NCBI GenBank assembly: GCA_031259095.1
Contig: JAIRLW010000358.1
Span: 1 to 6,069, forward strand
DNA length: 6,069 bases
Origin: Planctomycetaceae bacterium
GTDB lineage: Bacteria > Planctomycetota > Planctomycetia > Pirellulales > Thermoguttaceae
Reading direction: 5' to 3'
Notes under the pieces: model-generated
The model's database searches: none
What the model was told of the DNA's origin: nothing
What the model saw: the letters and a program-made list of their open reading frames with translations, nothing else
Shown here: in pieces, positions 1 to 6,069 of the stretch
Layout: every line of letters starts with the position of its first letter
Position numbering within the stretch: the stretch's first letter is position 1
Position numbers and translations under genes: made by a program

Positions 1-5
1 TTGAT

Positions 6-3000
6 TTATTTGTTACAAATTATGTCAAGAATAGTTGGGTCTTTGATTTTGTTGTCTTCGGCGAGGAGCAATATTTTTGATACAATTTCAGCGGTTTTGG
101 GATCATCGTCAATAAACGGTAAAAATAAACGTCCGCGATGTTGCGAATGAACCGGTAAAATCGTTAACGAACCACCAGCCATTATTTGAACTTCACCGCT
201 GCCAAGATGAATGGTGTATTCGCCAAGCGTTCCTTTGACCATTGCGTGCGATTTTTTTAGCGTAACATTTTTGAGTTTTACCAACCGGATTGTTTCTTCC
301 AAAATTGTTGCACGCATTTCAACAGTTGAGAGCGACGCTTCGGGATCGACGCCGCCGACATGCGCAACACTAACCACCAAATCCAAATCCCGCATCACCT
401 CCGAAAAAACAACCGCCGGAATTTTCGTAATCGGTATCAACTCCAACGTCCGACGATCAACAAATTCAATCTTCTCAATCGTCGGCGGCTCAATATCCGA
501 CGGCGTAAACCAGTCAGCGTAACAATAAAATTGAACCATCACATCCAATTTGTAAAAAACTTTTTGAAAACCTAAATCAGGATCAATCGTCCAATTCCGG
601 CTTTTCAGTAACGCAACCGTTTTCGACGGTTGAACCTGATGACCGGCGTAACGATTTGAATACGTTTTGACCTTCTTTTCGTCGGCGTTGGGCAAATATA
701 ATTCGCGGAAAACTTGTTTGAACGGCTGCACAATCTCACGTTCAAAAATTACTTTCTGAAATTCTTTCCAAACTTTTGACTCGAATAAATGAACCGGATG
801 AGCAATCACTACCCGATCTGTTGATTTCAATTTTTTCGTTGCACCAATCTTGCCGTCAACATCAATCAGTTGTCCGTCCGCGAAAAATCCGAAATTGTTT
901 ACGTTGCGGTAAATCAGTTTCGATAAAATCGGTTTAATTGCCGGATTTTGCGACAAATTACAAAGTTCGTCAACCGTAAATTCCGATTCAAATTGCATTG
1001 ACTTTTCAAAATTCGCACGGACGTTACGGAATTGATCGCGGAATGTTTTGACAACCCCTTTGAGTTCCTCAACGTAAGCATGTTTTTTGAGTTTCGACGG
1101 AACATCTTTTAATTCCGTTCCGTCTTCTTTGACACTGCAAATTGAAGGTTTGCCGAAATCGTCAATCACTACCGACAACTCAAAACCTTCAACCTTTTTC
1201 GGAACAATATATTTGACCAACTCCCTTGACCTTTCCGTTTCCATTGCCCAAATAAAACGGTCAACATCTTCATAACCGGCAGAACGAGCAAGATTCTGAA
1301 ACGCAATTTCACAAGTTTTACCTTCGGATTCCTTGCGTTGTTGTCCGAATTTTTTGCTTTCGTTCAGAAATATTTGAATAAAATTGTAACGTTCCAATTG
1401 TTCTTTCTCGCCGGCGTTGCCTTTTTTTAACGGCAAAAGAGAATAGGCAAGCAGATTGTCTTTGTTGCGTTTTTCTGCAACCGATTTTTTCACGTCGGCA
1501 ATATTCAATTTTCCTCGCAATGCGTCGGCGAATATTTGTGCGCGCCTGTGATTGTTTCCGCTTGTGATATATTTTGCGGCATCGTAAACCATTTGAAAAC
1601 GTTTTTCGCCCAACGTTTTGTAAGCGTCGTTGAACCAATCAATATCAAACGCACCGTCTTTGAAATGTTGCGGTGAAATCGGAGAATATCGTGCAATAAT
1701 TGATTCTTTCGTTTCGCTCATGGATTCGTTGATGTGGGCGTGAAAATACCAACACGCCGAAGTCAAACCTTGCCAACCCAAAAATTCTTGTACAAGATCA
1801 ATCCATTGCGGCGCGTACATTGCCGCTTCGAGTAAACGTTGTTCGGGAATATCCGCAAACAATTTTGGATCAGCGTTGTCTTCCGGCTCGCAAGCCCGCA
1901 AAAGTGAACTAAAAACATCACTCCGTGAATCACTTGACCAAATATAACCGCGAGTAAACGGTGTTTTATCCATCGCTTTAAGAATCTGTACAAAATATTT
2001 AATCCCTTCAAAATGTTCAATCATTGTTGCAAAACTACTTACTTCTGTTGGAGTATCGCCGCGTGGGATTTCTATTTCGAGAATACGTTCAATCACTTTG
2101 GGAAGTAAATTTTTAAAGTATGGATATTCTGAAGGATCACCTTTTTTCGCATAAAAAGCTCGTCGAAAATTACTACCCGAAGAGATCGATTGCACCACCG
2201 ACTGAAAAGTGCTTTGACAATTATTTCTGATCAACATCTCACGTAACAACTCTTCATCATCAATCAAATTTAGTGCCCGCACTTTTTCAAGAGTTTCAAT
2301 TGGCGGGGCTATCTCATGGTAGTAATTCGAGACTTCGTAAAATTTGTAAAAAATATTAAAGCGTTCTTCAAACCCTACGAAATCGTCGGATGTTGTACGG
2401 CAAAATGTGAGTGGTACTCGAATCGGTGGAATCGGAACATTGATATTGAACAAGGTTCTTTGATCATCATTGATACTAAAGAATTGACTAGCATTGGAAA
2501 AACAATGTTGTGTAAAAAGTTTTTTTGGTGTTGCGTTATAAATTCCCGATAAAATATCCACAATAAAATCAGTTTTTTCTTCAATCGAAAGATTTTCATA
2601 AAATACATCAATTAGATCCGTAATAAGTTTGATATAACGATATTTTTTACCTCTCAGATCATTACAATATTGTTTCATCTTTTCATGATTCCAGCAAACG
2701 GAACGAAACCATCCTGTAAAATCGGAAGCGTATTTTTCATATTTCCCTTTTCCATTACAAAATTTTTCAAATTCGTCATACTGATAGATTGATGCGCTCT
2801 TTATAACGATATCTAGCAACACAATATCTTGGGCTGTTAATTTTTGTTCTGTATAAAATTTTTGCCAGACATCATTTAAAATATAATTTTCCAGTTTTAC
2901 TATTGGTGCGTCAATGTACTGATCGCCGTACTTTTTCTCCCGCTCTTCCGATGAATTGACAAACAGTAAAGATTGCGAAGAACCAAGTACAACTGTTTCA

Positions 3001-5240
3001 ACAGTGTCACGATACCAATGGTATCCGGTGTATTCATAATCGCGGTATTCGTGTATCAAATTATCAAGAGCAATAAGGATTTTTTCCAATCGCGGCATTT
3101 CTTTAACAAAAATATCGGCGAGTAATGTTTTTGATTTTTTGGGTTCGGGAATATTGGGTTTTCCGTTTGGGTTACACAAACCGAAACCGTTTTCTTTGGT
3201 GTATTCGTTTTTTTTCTTTTCGGCGATTTTTTGCACTAAAATCTCTTCGGCGGCGGATTTTTTTGTTCCTTTTTTCTTTTCGCTTCCCGCCAATATCAGA
3301 GCGGTCTGTTTGCAAGCGGAAACAACAGCCGCATATTCCTTTTTATCTTTTGCCAATTTTTCCGCTTGATCAATCAAATCAAGACCCGCAAGACGTTTTT
3401 GTTCCTCTTTTGAATTGAGCAGCCGTTCAATACTTTTTTGCAAATGTTCCGGCGGTTGTTTCACAATTAGCCCGATAATATCAATACGGATTTTAGCGTC
3501 TTTGAACCGAAGAGCGGCTTCAATTGTTTCATATTCTTCGGGCGTGAGAACAACATCTTTGAACACACCGGTAATCTTGTCGCGATAATAACCCCAATGT
3601 GTATCACAAAAAAAGTCAACCAACACTTTTCGATGTATCGGATTGTCCAATTTTAAAATTGATGTAACCAATTTATTTTTTATGGACGTATCCATTTTAG
3701 AAATGTGAGACAAAAGCATCTGGACGTCAGCGTCTTTTTGTCCAAGAATGATAGCGCAGGAAACCATTGCGTCAATAAAATTATTGGCGGAGAGACGGCG
3801 TATGTTTTCATTGAAAGCGTCCGGTTCAAACCGCGTTTCTTTTTTCGGAGTCGATTCGGCAAGTTGATTTAATCGTACAAAAACTTTTCGCACTTCATCA
3901 TCGCTGAGTCGGCATTGTTCAAAACGATTGCCGGAATACAAACCATAAGAAAACAAATAAATGTCATTATCATCGGCATCTTCAATATTTTTTTCTGAAA
4001 ATGTTTTTTGTAATGCTTCAACTCTACGGTTTCGCAATTCATCCTTCAACACTAAATTAAGCATTGCAATTATTTGAACCCAAAGTTCGGAATCATTTTC
4101 GTTAAGCATTTCGAAAATAATCTCTTTCATTATCCGATGGTTCTGGGTTTGCCAAAGAAAATGCAGCGCAACAATTTGTTTGTACTTCTTGCTGCTTTTA
4201 ACAAGTTTAAGCAATGTTTTTTGTACATCGATAATTTCACGCAACCCGATTCCCCAAAGCGCAACATAAATTTCAACAGCATCATCACTGTCAAGTAATT
4301 GATCGATATTCGCTTTATTGACGGCAACATCGGCGGCAATTTCAAGAGTTTTACGAATTGTCTTTGGTCGAAATTCTGCGGTCTGTAATCCCATCCACGT
4401 ACCAATTGCGCGAACAATAGACGAGAATCGTTCAAGATTATTGTCAAGAATAATTTTGATAATATAACAAAAACCTTCGATAGAACATTCATCACACGCT
4501 TCAACAATCGTTTGCCGCAAACCTTCCTGTAACTTCGCCGCCTTCAGCAAATCACCAACCCATTTATGTGCGTCCGTATTGCGGCTGATAAGGATTCCGC
4601 GAATGATTTCTTGAGTCAACATTCCGGTATTGTTGTCATCGTAAATAATTTCTTTAATACGATTCGTAACAAATTCGTCGTGTTCGTCAAGATCGAGAGC
4701 AATCAGATTTTGTATCAAAACAGACATTGTAATTTGACGCCAGACATTCTCTGTAAACGCATCTTGTTCCTGTGTATCAAAATACTCTTTGTGCGGCGAT
4801 TTAATGTAAATGTTGAGATATGTTTCAAGACTGAATCCCATAACCGTTAATTTGAAAAAAGCGTTAATCAGGTTTAACCCTTTTTTAAAATAAAGAGCGG
4901 TTTCTTTTTTTGTACGAAAAGAACGTCTATTCCAACCGCTTTGGTAAGTCGCAATCGTGAGTCTGTTCCAAAGTTTTTCGAAACGTTTTACATTCTCCTT
5001 GCCGAAAAAGAACGGAATCAATTCGGCACGATTACCGGAAAAAACTTCGTCGAGTTGTGTTTTTCCGTCGAATAGCAACCAACCAAATTTTTCGCTGCTA
5101 TTATTGATTCTTTTAAAATCCTTTCCATTTAGTAACGTACTGATAAACCGTTCCGCAATTTCCCGATTTTCCTTTTTAAGTTTCGGGATTGAATTTTTCA
5201 ATTCATTGACGCGGGCTTCAAATTTTTCTTCGAGAGTCAT
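6..5240 (-). CDS. Giant DUF4132-domain protein (MolR/YehI-like) with N-terminal helical-repeat region
   Basis: This is an intact 1744-codon gene ending in TAA. Residues about 150-640 are helical and repeat-like (for example the stretches near 365-400 and 576-633) and look like a HEAT/ARM solenoid. A Lys-rich linker follows at about 650-690 (SEKKKGTKKSAAEE, then GFGLCNPNGKP). Residues about 690-1180 are a helical middle region that may correspond to DUF5724; I am not sure of this. The DUF4132 core begins near 1186 (WFNDAYKTLGEKRF, AAKYIT). It continues with LLAYSLLPLKK (about 1266), KFGQQRKESEG and NLARSAGYEDVDRFIWAME (about 1297-1334), HPVHLFESKVW (about 1479) and IVQPFKQVFRELY. The tail has FSEVMRDLDLVVSVAHVGG, YTIHLGSGEVQIMAGG and RGRLFLPFIDDDP (to about 1710), as in the C-terminal domain (DUF7737) of these proteins. 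I see no signal peptide, membrane segment, WGR domain or nuclease motif, so it is probably a cytoplasmic scaffold. It is much longer than E. coli YehI (roughly 1200 residues). The start is supported by AAAGGA seven bases upstream. Family assignment is firm; the function is unknown. Confidence 0.93.
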   Translation of the reverse strand: MTLEEKFEARVNELKNSIPKLKKENREIAERFISTLLNGKDFKRINNSSEKFGWLLFDGKTQLDEVFSGNRAELIPFFFGKENVKRFEKLWNRLTIATYQSGWNRRSFRTKKETALYFKKGLNLINAFFKLTVMGFSLETYLNIYIKSPHKEYFDTQEQDAFTENVWRQITMSVLIQNLIALDLDEHDEFVTNRIKEIIYDDNNTGMLTQEIIRGILISRNTDAHKWVGDLLKAAKLQEGLRQTIVEACDECSIEGFCYIIKIILDNNLERFSSIVRAIGTWMGLQTAEFRPKTIRKTLEIAADVAVNKANIDQLLDSDDAVEIYVALWGIGLREIIDVQKTLLKLVKSSKKYKQIVALHFLWQTQNHRIMKEIIFEMLNENDSELWVQIIAMLNLVLKDELRNRRVEALQKTFSEKNIEDADDNDIYLFSYGLYSGNRFEQCRLSDDEVRKVFVRLNQLAESTPKKETRFEPDAFNENIRRLSANNFIDAMVSCAIILGQKDADVQMLLSHISKMDTSIKNKLVTSILKLDNPIHRKVLVDFFCDTHWGYYRDKITGVFKDVVLTPEEYETIEAALRFKDAKIRIDIIGLIVKQPPEHLQKSIERLLNSKEEQKRLAGLDLIDQAEKLAKDKKEYAAVVSACKQTALILAGSEKKKGTKKSAAEEILVQKIAEKKKNEYTKENGFGLCNPNGKPNIPEPKKSKTLLADIFVKEMPRLEKILIALDNLIHEYRDYEYTGYHWYRDTVETVVLGSSQSLLFVNSSEEREKKYGDQYIDAPIVKLENYILNDVWQKFYTEQKLTAQDIVLLDIVIKSASIYQYDEFEKFCNGKGKYEKYASDFTGWFRSVCWNHEKMKQYCNDLRGKKYRYIKLITDLIDVFYENLSIEEKTDFIVDILSGIYNATPKKLFTQHCFSNASQFFSINDDQRTLFNINVPIPPIRVPLTFCRTTSDDFVGFEERFNIFYKFYEVSNYYHEIAPPIETLEKVRALNLIDDEELLREMLIRNNCQSTFQSVVQSISSGSNFRRAFYAKKGDPSEYPYFKNLLPKVIERILEIEIPRGDTPTEVSSFATMIEHFEGIKYFVQILKAMDKTPFTRGYIWSSDSRSDVFSSLLRACEPEDNADPKLFADIPEQRLLEAAMYAPQWIDLVQEFLGWQGLTSACWYFHAHINESMSETKESIIARYSPISPQHFKDGAFDIDWFNDAYKTLGEKRFQMVYDAAKYITSGNNHRRAQIFADALRGKLNIADVKKSVAEKRNKDNLLAYSLLPLKKGNAGEKEQLERYNFIQIFLNESKKFGQQRKESEGKTCEIAFQNLARSAGYEDVDRFIWAMETERSRELVKYIVPKKVEGFELSVVIDDFGKPSICSVKEDGTELKDVPSKLKKHAYVEELKGVVKTFRDQFRNVRANFEKSMQFESEFTVDELCNLSQNPAIKPILSKLIYRNVNNFGFFADGQLIDVDGKIGATKKLKSTDRVVIAHPVHLFESKVWKEFQKVIFEREIVQPFKQVFRELYLPNADEKKVKTYSNRYAGHQVQPSKTVALLKSRNWTIDPDLGFQKVFYKLDVMVQFYCYADWFTPSDIEPPTIEKIEFVDRRTLELIPITKIPAVVFSEVMRDLDLVVSVAHVGGVDPEASLSTVEMRATILEETIRLVKLKNVTLKKSHAMVKGTLGEYTIHLGSGEVQIMAGGSLTILPVHSQHRGRLFLPFIDDDPKTAEIVSKILLLAEDNKIKDPTILDIICNK

Positions 5241-5307
5241 TGTATTTTCCTTTCAAAAAAAAAGGGAGAAATGTTTAGTGTTCTATTTTTAGTAACCTAT
5301 TCACAAT
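5241..5307 (-). other. Intergenic gap between the two genes, no terminator seen
   Basis: Sixty-seven bases separate the TAA of the small gene from the ATG of the large gene. The gap is AT-rich and contains a nine-base T run (minus strand, 5263-5255) with no GC-rich hairpin before it, so it does not look like an intrinsic terminator. I see no good -35/-10 pair in it. The simplest reading is that both genes are transcribed together from the promoter near 5860-5885. Confidence 0.5.
5248..5253 (-). promoter_or_regulatory. Ribosome binding site of the DUF4132 gene
   Basis: On the minus strand AAAGGA is followed by a seven-base spacer (AAATACA) and the ATG at 5240-5238. This is a usable Shine-Dalgarno sequence at normal spacing and fixes the start of the large gene. 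The upstream small gene has no comparable site. Confidence 0.7.
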
Positions 5308-5778
5308 TTACCATGAGCGTCCGGCTAACATGGTTAATCTTATAAACGTTAACGTATTGCCGTTGTTAAAAGTAGTCATGCCGTCAAGATCAATGAGTTC
5401 GTTATCGCCGCAAAAAACACGGAATAACCCGTCTTCAAACGCCAACAACACCGCCTCAACCGCTTTATCAGGGTCTTGCTCTTTGTCGTTATATTTGGCG
5501 TCAAAACCAACTTTTCCCGTTTCCGCAACAATTTCAAGATCAATTTCCGTATTGGGCTCCGTATTGGGATTATCATGGTTGCTGCGGTTATGGTTGGTCA
5601 GATATTTTGTCCAATTTCCGGTTTCGTTTTTTTGGTTGAAGTTTTCAACACGTTCACGAACAATACGGACAAGGAGTTGGCGAAGAGTCTGCACGGTTTC
5701 AGGAATTTCGATTGCCTGCTTTTCGATAACAGGTTTACGTTTCCCAATCTGCTTGATTTGTACAAAAAGTTGAGTCAT
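5308..5778 (-). CDS. Small DUF4132-associated protein, possibly ubiquitin-like fold
   Basis: This 156-residue soluble protein has no signal peptide or membrane segment. I recall similar proteins, with the pattern LFVxIKQxGKR, TLRxLL, GKVGF, a helix ending FEDGLFRVF, and TFIRLTxLAG, beside DUF4132 genes in other bacteria, but I know no name or assigned function. The predicted order is a beta-hairpin (residues 3-24), a helix (TLRQLLVRIVRERVENF, about 31-47), an Asn-rich polar insertion (about 50-80), a second helix (PDKAVEAVLLAFEDG, about 103-117), then strands LFRVFCGD, NELIDLDG and NTLTFIRLTMLAG. Without the insertion this resembles ubiquitin's beta-beta-alpha-beta-beta order. The C-terminus is LAGRSW, so the diglycine needed for conjugation in ubiquitin and ThiS/MoaD is absent. 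The start at 5778 is chosen because the family begins with LFVxIKQ and the only alternative upstream codons are non-standard. The Shine-Dalgarno is poor (A-rich, AAAAAAAG). It probably shares a transcript with the large gene and may be its partner; this is inferred from adjacency. Confidence 0.85.
   Translation of the reverse strand: MTQLFVQIKQIGKRKPVIEKQAIEIPETVQTLRQLLVRIVRERVENFNQKNETGNWTKYLTNHNRSNHDNPNTEPNTEIDLEIVAETGKVGFDAKYNDKEQDPDKAVEAVLLAFEDGLFRVFCGDNELIDLDGMTTFNNGNTLTFIRLTMLAGRSW
5546..5568 (-). repeat. Two-copy 12-bp tandem repeat inside the small gene
   Basis: TCCGTATTGGG (plus strand) occurs at 5546-5556 and again at 5558-5568, giving a 12-base period. It encodes the in-frame four-residue repeat NTEP/NTEI at about residues 71-78. 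The neighbouring NHNRSNH stretch is similarly low in complexity. The repeat falls in the polar insertion between the two halves of the presumed fold, where length changes would be tolerated. Confidence 0.75.
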
Positions 5779-5798
5779 CTTTTTTTGAAACTGTTCAT
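5775..5798 (-). other. Possible 7-codon leader mini-ORF overlapping the small gene's start
   Basis: On the minus strand ATG AAC AGT TTC AAA AAA AGA TGA starts at 5798. Its stop overlaps the start codon of the small gene as ATGA. Such an arrangement would allow termination-reinitiation coupling, which would help a gene that has no clear Shine-Dalgarno. The mini-ORF has no clear ribosome binding site itself and is short enough to be chance. Confidence 0.2.
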
Positions 5799-5823
5799 AA
5801 AAAATACGGACTGAAAATTCCGT
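5799..5823 (-). terminator. Weak hairpin plus T6 run in the leader (terminator-like or attenuator)
   Basis: On the minus strand ACGGA (5823-5819) can pair with TCCGT (5810-5806) across an eight-base loop, followed after one base by six T residues (5804-5799). This has the shape of an intrinsic terminator, but a 5-bp stem is weak. It lies inside the presumed 5' leader, between promoter and gene, so if active it would attenuate transcription of both genes. Confidence 0.25.
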
Positions 5824-5834
5824 TAATTTTTAAC
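5822..5834. repeat. Perfect 13-base AT-rich inverted repeat in the leader
   Basis: GTTAA-TTT-TTAAC is a perfect inverted repeat about 17-29 bases downstream of the expected transcription start. It overlaps the outer arm of the leader hairpin. It could be a regulator half-site pair, or simply AT-rich chance. Confidence 0.25.
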
Positions 5835-5857
5835 CTCAAAGAATACAGTATCAGTAA

Positions 5858-5885
5858 ATTGTAATGTTTACAAACCGCCTGTCAA
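5858..5885 (-). promoter_or_regulatory. Near-consensus sigma70-type promoter for the two-gene unit
   Basis: On the minus strand TTGACA (5885-5880) is followed by a 16-base spacer and TACAAT (5863-5858), matching 11 of 12 consensus positions. Transcription would start near 5851, leaving a leader of about 72 bases before the ATG at 5778. Position and direction fit the small gene and, through it, the DUF4132 gene. It is assigned from sequence alone. Confidence 0.6.
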
Positions 5886-5935
5886 TATTCGCAACAATAC
5901 CCCAAAATGTAATATATCAGTGGAATTTTTATTTT

Positions 5936-5943
5936 GTGATCAC
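5936..5943. promoter_or_regulatory. 8-bp palindrome GTGATCAC upstream of the promoter
   Basis: GTGATCAC is a perfect palindrome about 50 bases upstream of the -35 box, at a distance where an activator site could sit. The half-site GTGA is common in CRP/FNR-type operators, but the centre here is too short for the standard 16-base form. This is only a possible site. Confidence 0.15.
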
Positions 5944-5962
5944 CTTCATGATATTTTTCCTA

Positions 5963-5977
5963 CGCCCTGAAAGGGCA
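5963..5977. repeat. Small hairpin unit, copy 1
   Basis: GCCCT (5964-5968) pairs with AGGGC (5972-5976) across the three-base loop GAA. It is identical to the unit at 6029-6043. Confidence 0.7.
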
Positions 5978-5986
5978 ATATAAGCC

Positions 5987-6009
5987 AGCCCTACCCAACG
6001 GGTAGGGTT
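5987..6009. repeat. Strong 8-bp stem-loop between the two small hairpins
   Basis: CCCTACCC (5989-5996) pairs perfectly with GGGTAGGG (6000-6007) across the loop AAC. A G-T wobble and an A-T pair extend the stem to ten. No T run follows on either strand, so it is not a classical intrinsic terminator. Confidence 0.75.
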
Positions 6010-6028
6010 CAAAGTCTCACAACAGTTT

Positions 6029-6043
6029 CGCCCTGAAAGGGCA
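6029..6043. repeat. Small hairpin unit, copy 2
   Basis: GCCCT (6030-6034) pairs with AGGGC (6038-6042) around GAA, identical to copy 1. The following bases (AAAATAGCC) resemble those after copy 1, so a further hairpin unit may lie beyond the window edge. Confidence 0.7.
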
Positions 6044-6069
6044 AAATAGCCGTTTGATTCACAAGATAT

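Larger units (their letters stand above)
5963..6043. repeat. REP-like composite palindromic intergenic repeat
   Basis: The element runs as a small hairpin, a spacer, a strong hairpin, a spacer and the small hairpin again. The outer units share 16 identical bases (CGCCCTGAAAGGGCAA) at 5963-5978 and 6029-6044, start to start 66 bases, followed by similar A/T-AGCC sequence. There is no coding potential across it. From memory, CGCCCTGAAAGGGC-type palindromes recur in intergenic regions of several Planctomycetota and Bacteroidota genomes; that recollection is not checked here. It may act as a REP/BIME-like element or as a processed 3' structure for a gene beyond the right edge. Confidence 0.65.

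Noticed and set aside
3125..3418. Plus-strand Phe/Arg-rich open frame of 97 codons
   Set aside because: It is the complement of the Lys-rich linker of the DUF4132 gene (long T runs read as Phe) and has no independent support.
4130..4507. Second minus-strand frame of 125 codons inside the large gene
   Set aside because: It lies wholly within the repeat region of the intact 1744-codon gene in another frame and has no ribosome binding site or family features.
6..5240. Frameshift or pseudogene status of the giant gene
   Set aside because: The frame is continuous for 1744 codons, and the conserved DUF4132 motifs appear in order up to a normal C-terminal end.
5255..5270. T9 run between the two genes as a terminator
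   Set aside because: No GC-rich inverted repeat precedes the run on the minus strand, so it should not end transcription.
5330..5773. Plus-strand open frame of 147 codons opposite the small gene
   Set aside because: It is antisense to the small gene almost along its full length, has a Ser/Thr/Arg-rich composition without family patterns, and lacks a ribosome binding site. The minus-strand frame matches a recognisable family pattern.
5476..5814. Plus-strand open frame of 112 codons
   Set aside because: It is Phe-rich, as expected from the complement of Lys/Asn-rich coding sequence. It overlaps the small gene and its leader and resembles nothing I know.
5963..6043. CRISPR array
   Set aside because: Only two 16-base repeats are present. 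They are themselves short palindromes, and the 50-base interval is a palindromic stem-loop rather than a unique spacer.
5779..6069. tRNA or other stable RNA gene upstream of the small gene
   Set aside because: No cloverleaf, T-loop or conserved RNA motif was found. The hairpins at 5963-6043 are simple repeated palindromes.

Overview
The window holds a two-gene, minus-strand transcription unit on AT-rich DNA, and nothing convincing on the plus strand. The larger gene (5240 down to 6, 1744 codons) encodes a giant soluble protein. Its C-terminal half carries the DUF4132 core and the tail found in the MolR/YehI family. Its N-terminal part looks like a long HEAT/ARM-type helical solenoid. The smaller gene (5778 down to 5308, 156 codons) lies 67 bases upstream on the same strand. 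It encodes a small protein of a family I recall next to DUF4132 genes in other bacteria. By eye it looks like a ubiquitin-like (beta-grasp) fold interrupted by an insertion.

Layout from right to left, in the direction of transcription. At 5963-6043 lies a palindromic, REP-like intergenic repeat: two identical small hairpins flanking a strong 8-bp hairpin. A near-consensus sigma70-type promoter follows (-35 at 5880-5885, -10 at 5858-5863, spacer 16). The leader of about 70 bases holds a small palindrome, a 5-bp hairpin followed by a T6 run, and a possible 7-codon mini-ORF that overlaps the start of the small gene as ATGA. Then come the small gene, a 67-base gap containing the ribosome binding site of the big gene, and the big gene itself, whose stop codon is 5 bases from the window edge. 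Any further operon members lie outside the window, below position 1.

DUF4132 proteins occur in gene clusters such as the E. coli yeh locus (yehI with a MoxR-type AAA+ ATPase, a VWA protein and a SWIM-domain protein). Such clusters have been discussed as NTP-dependent regulatory or conflict modules. Here only the DUF4132 scaffold and its small companion are visible. A role in such a module is therefore an inference from family membership, and no catalytic motif can be pointed to in either protein.

The organism cannot be fixed from this window. The low GC content, the Lys/Asn/Ile-rich proteins and the CGCCCTGAAAGGGC-type intergenic palindrome suggest an AT-rich member of Planctomycetota, Bacteroidota or a related group, possibly host-associated. 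This is a weak impression only.
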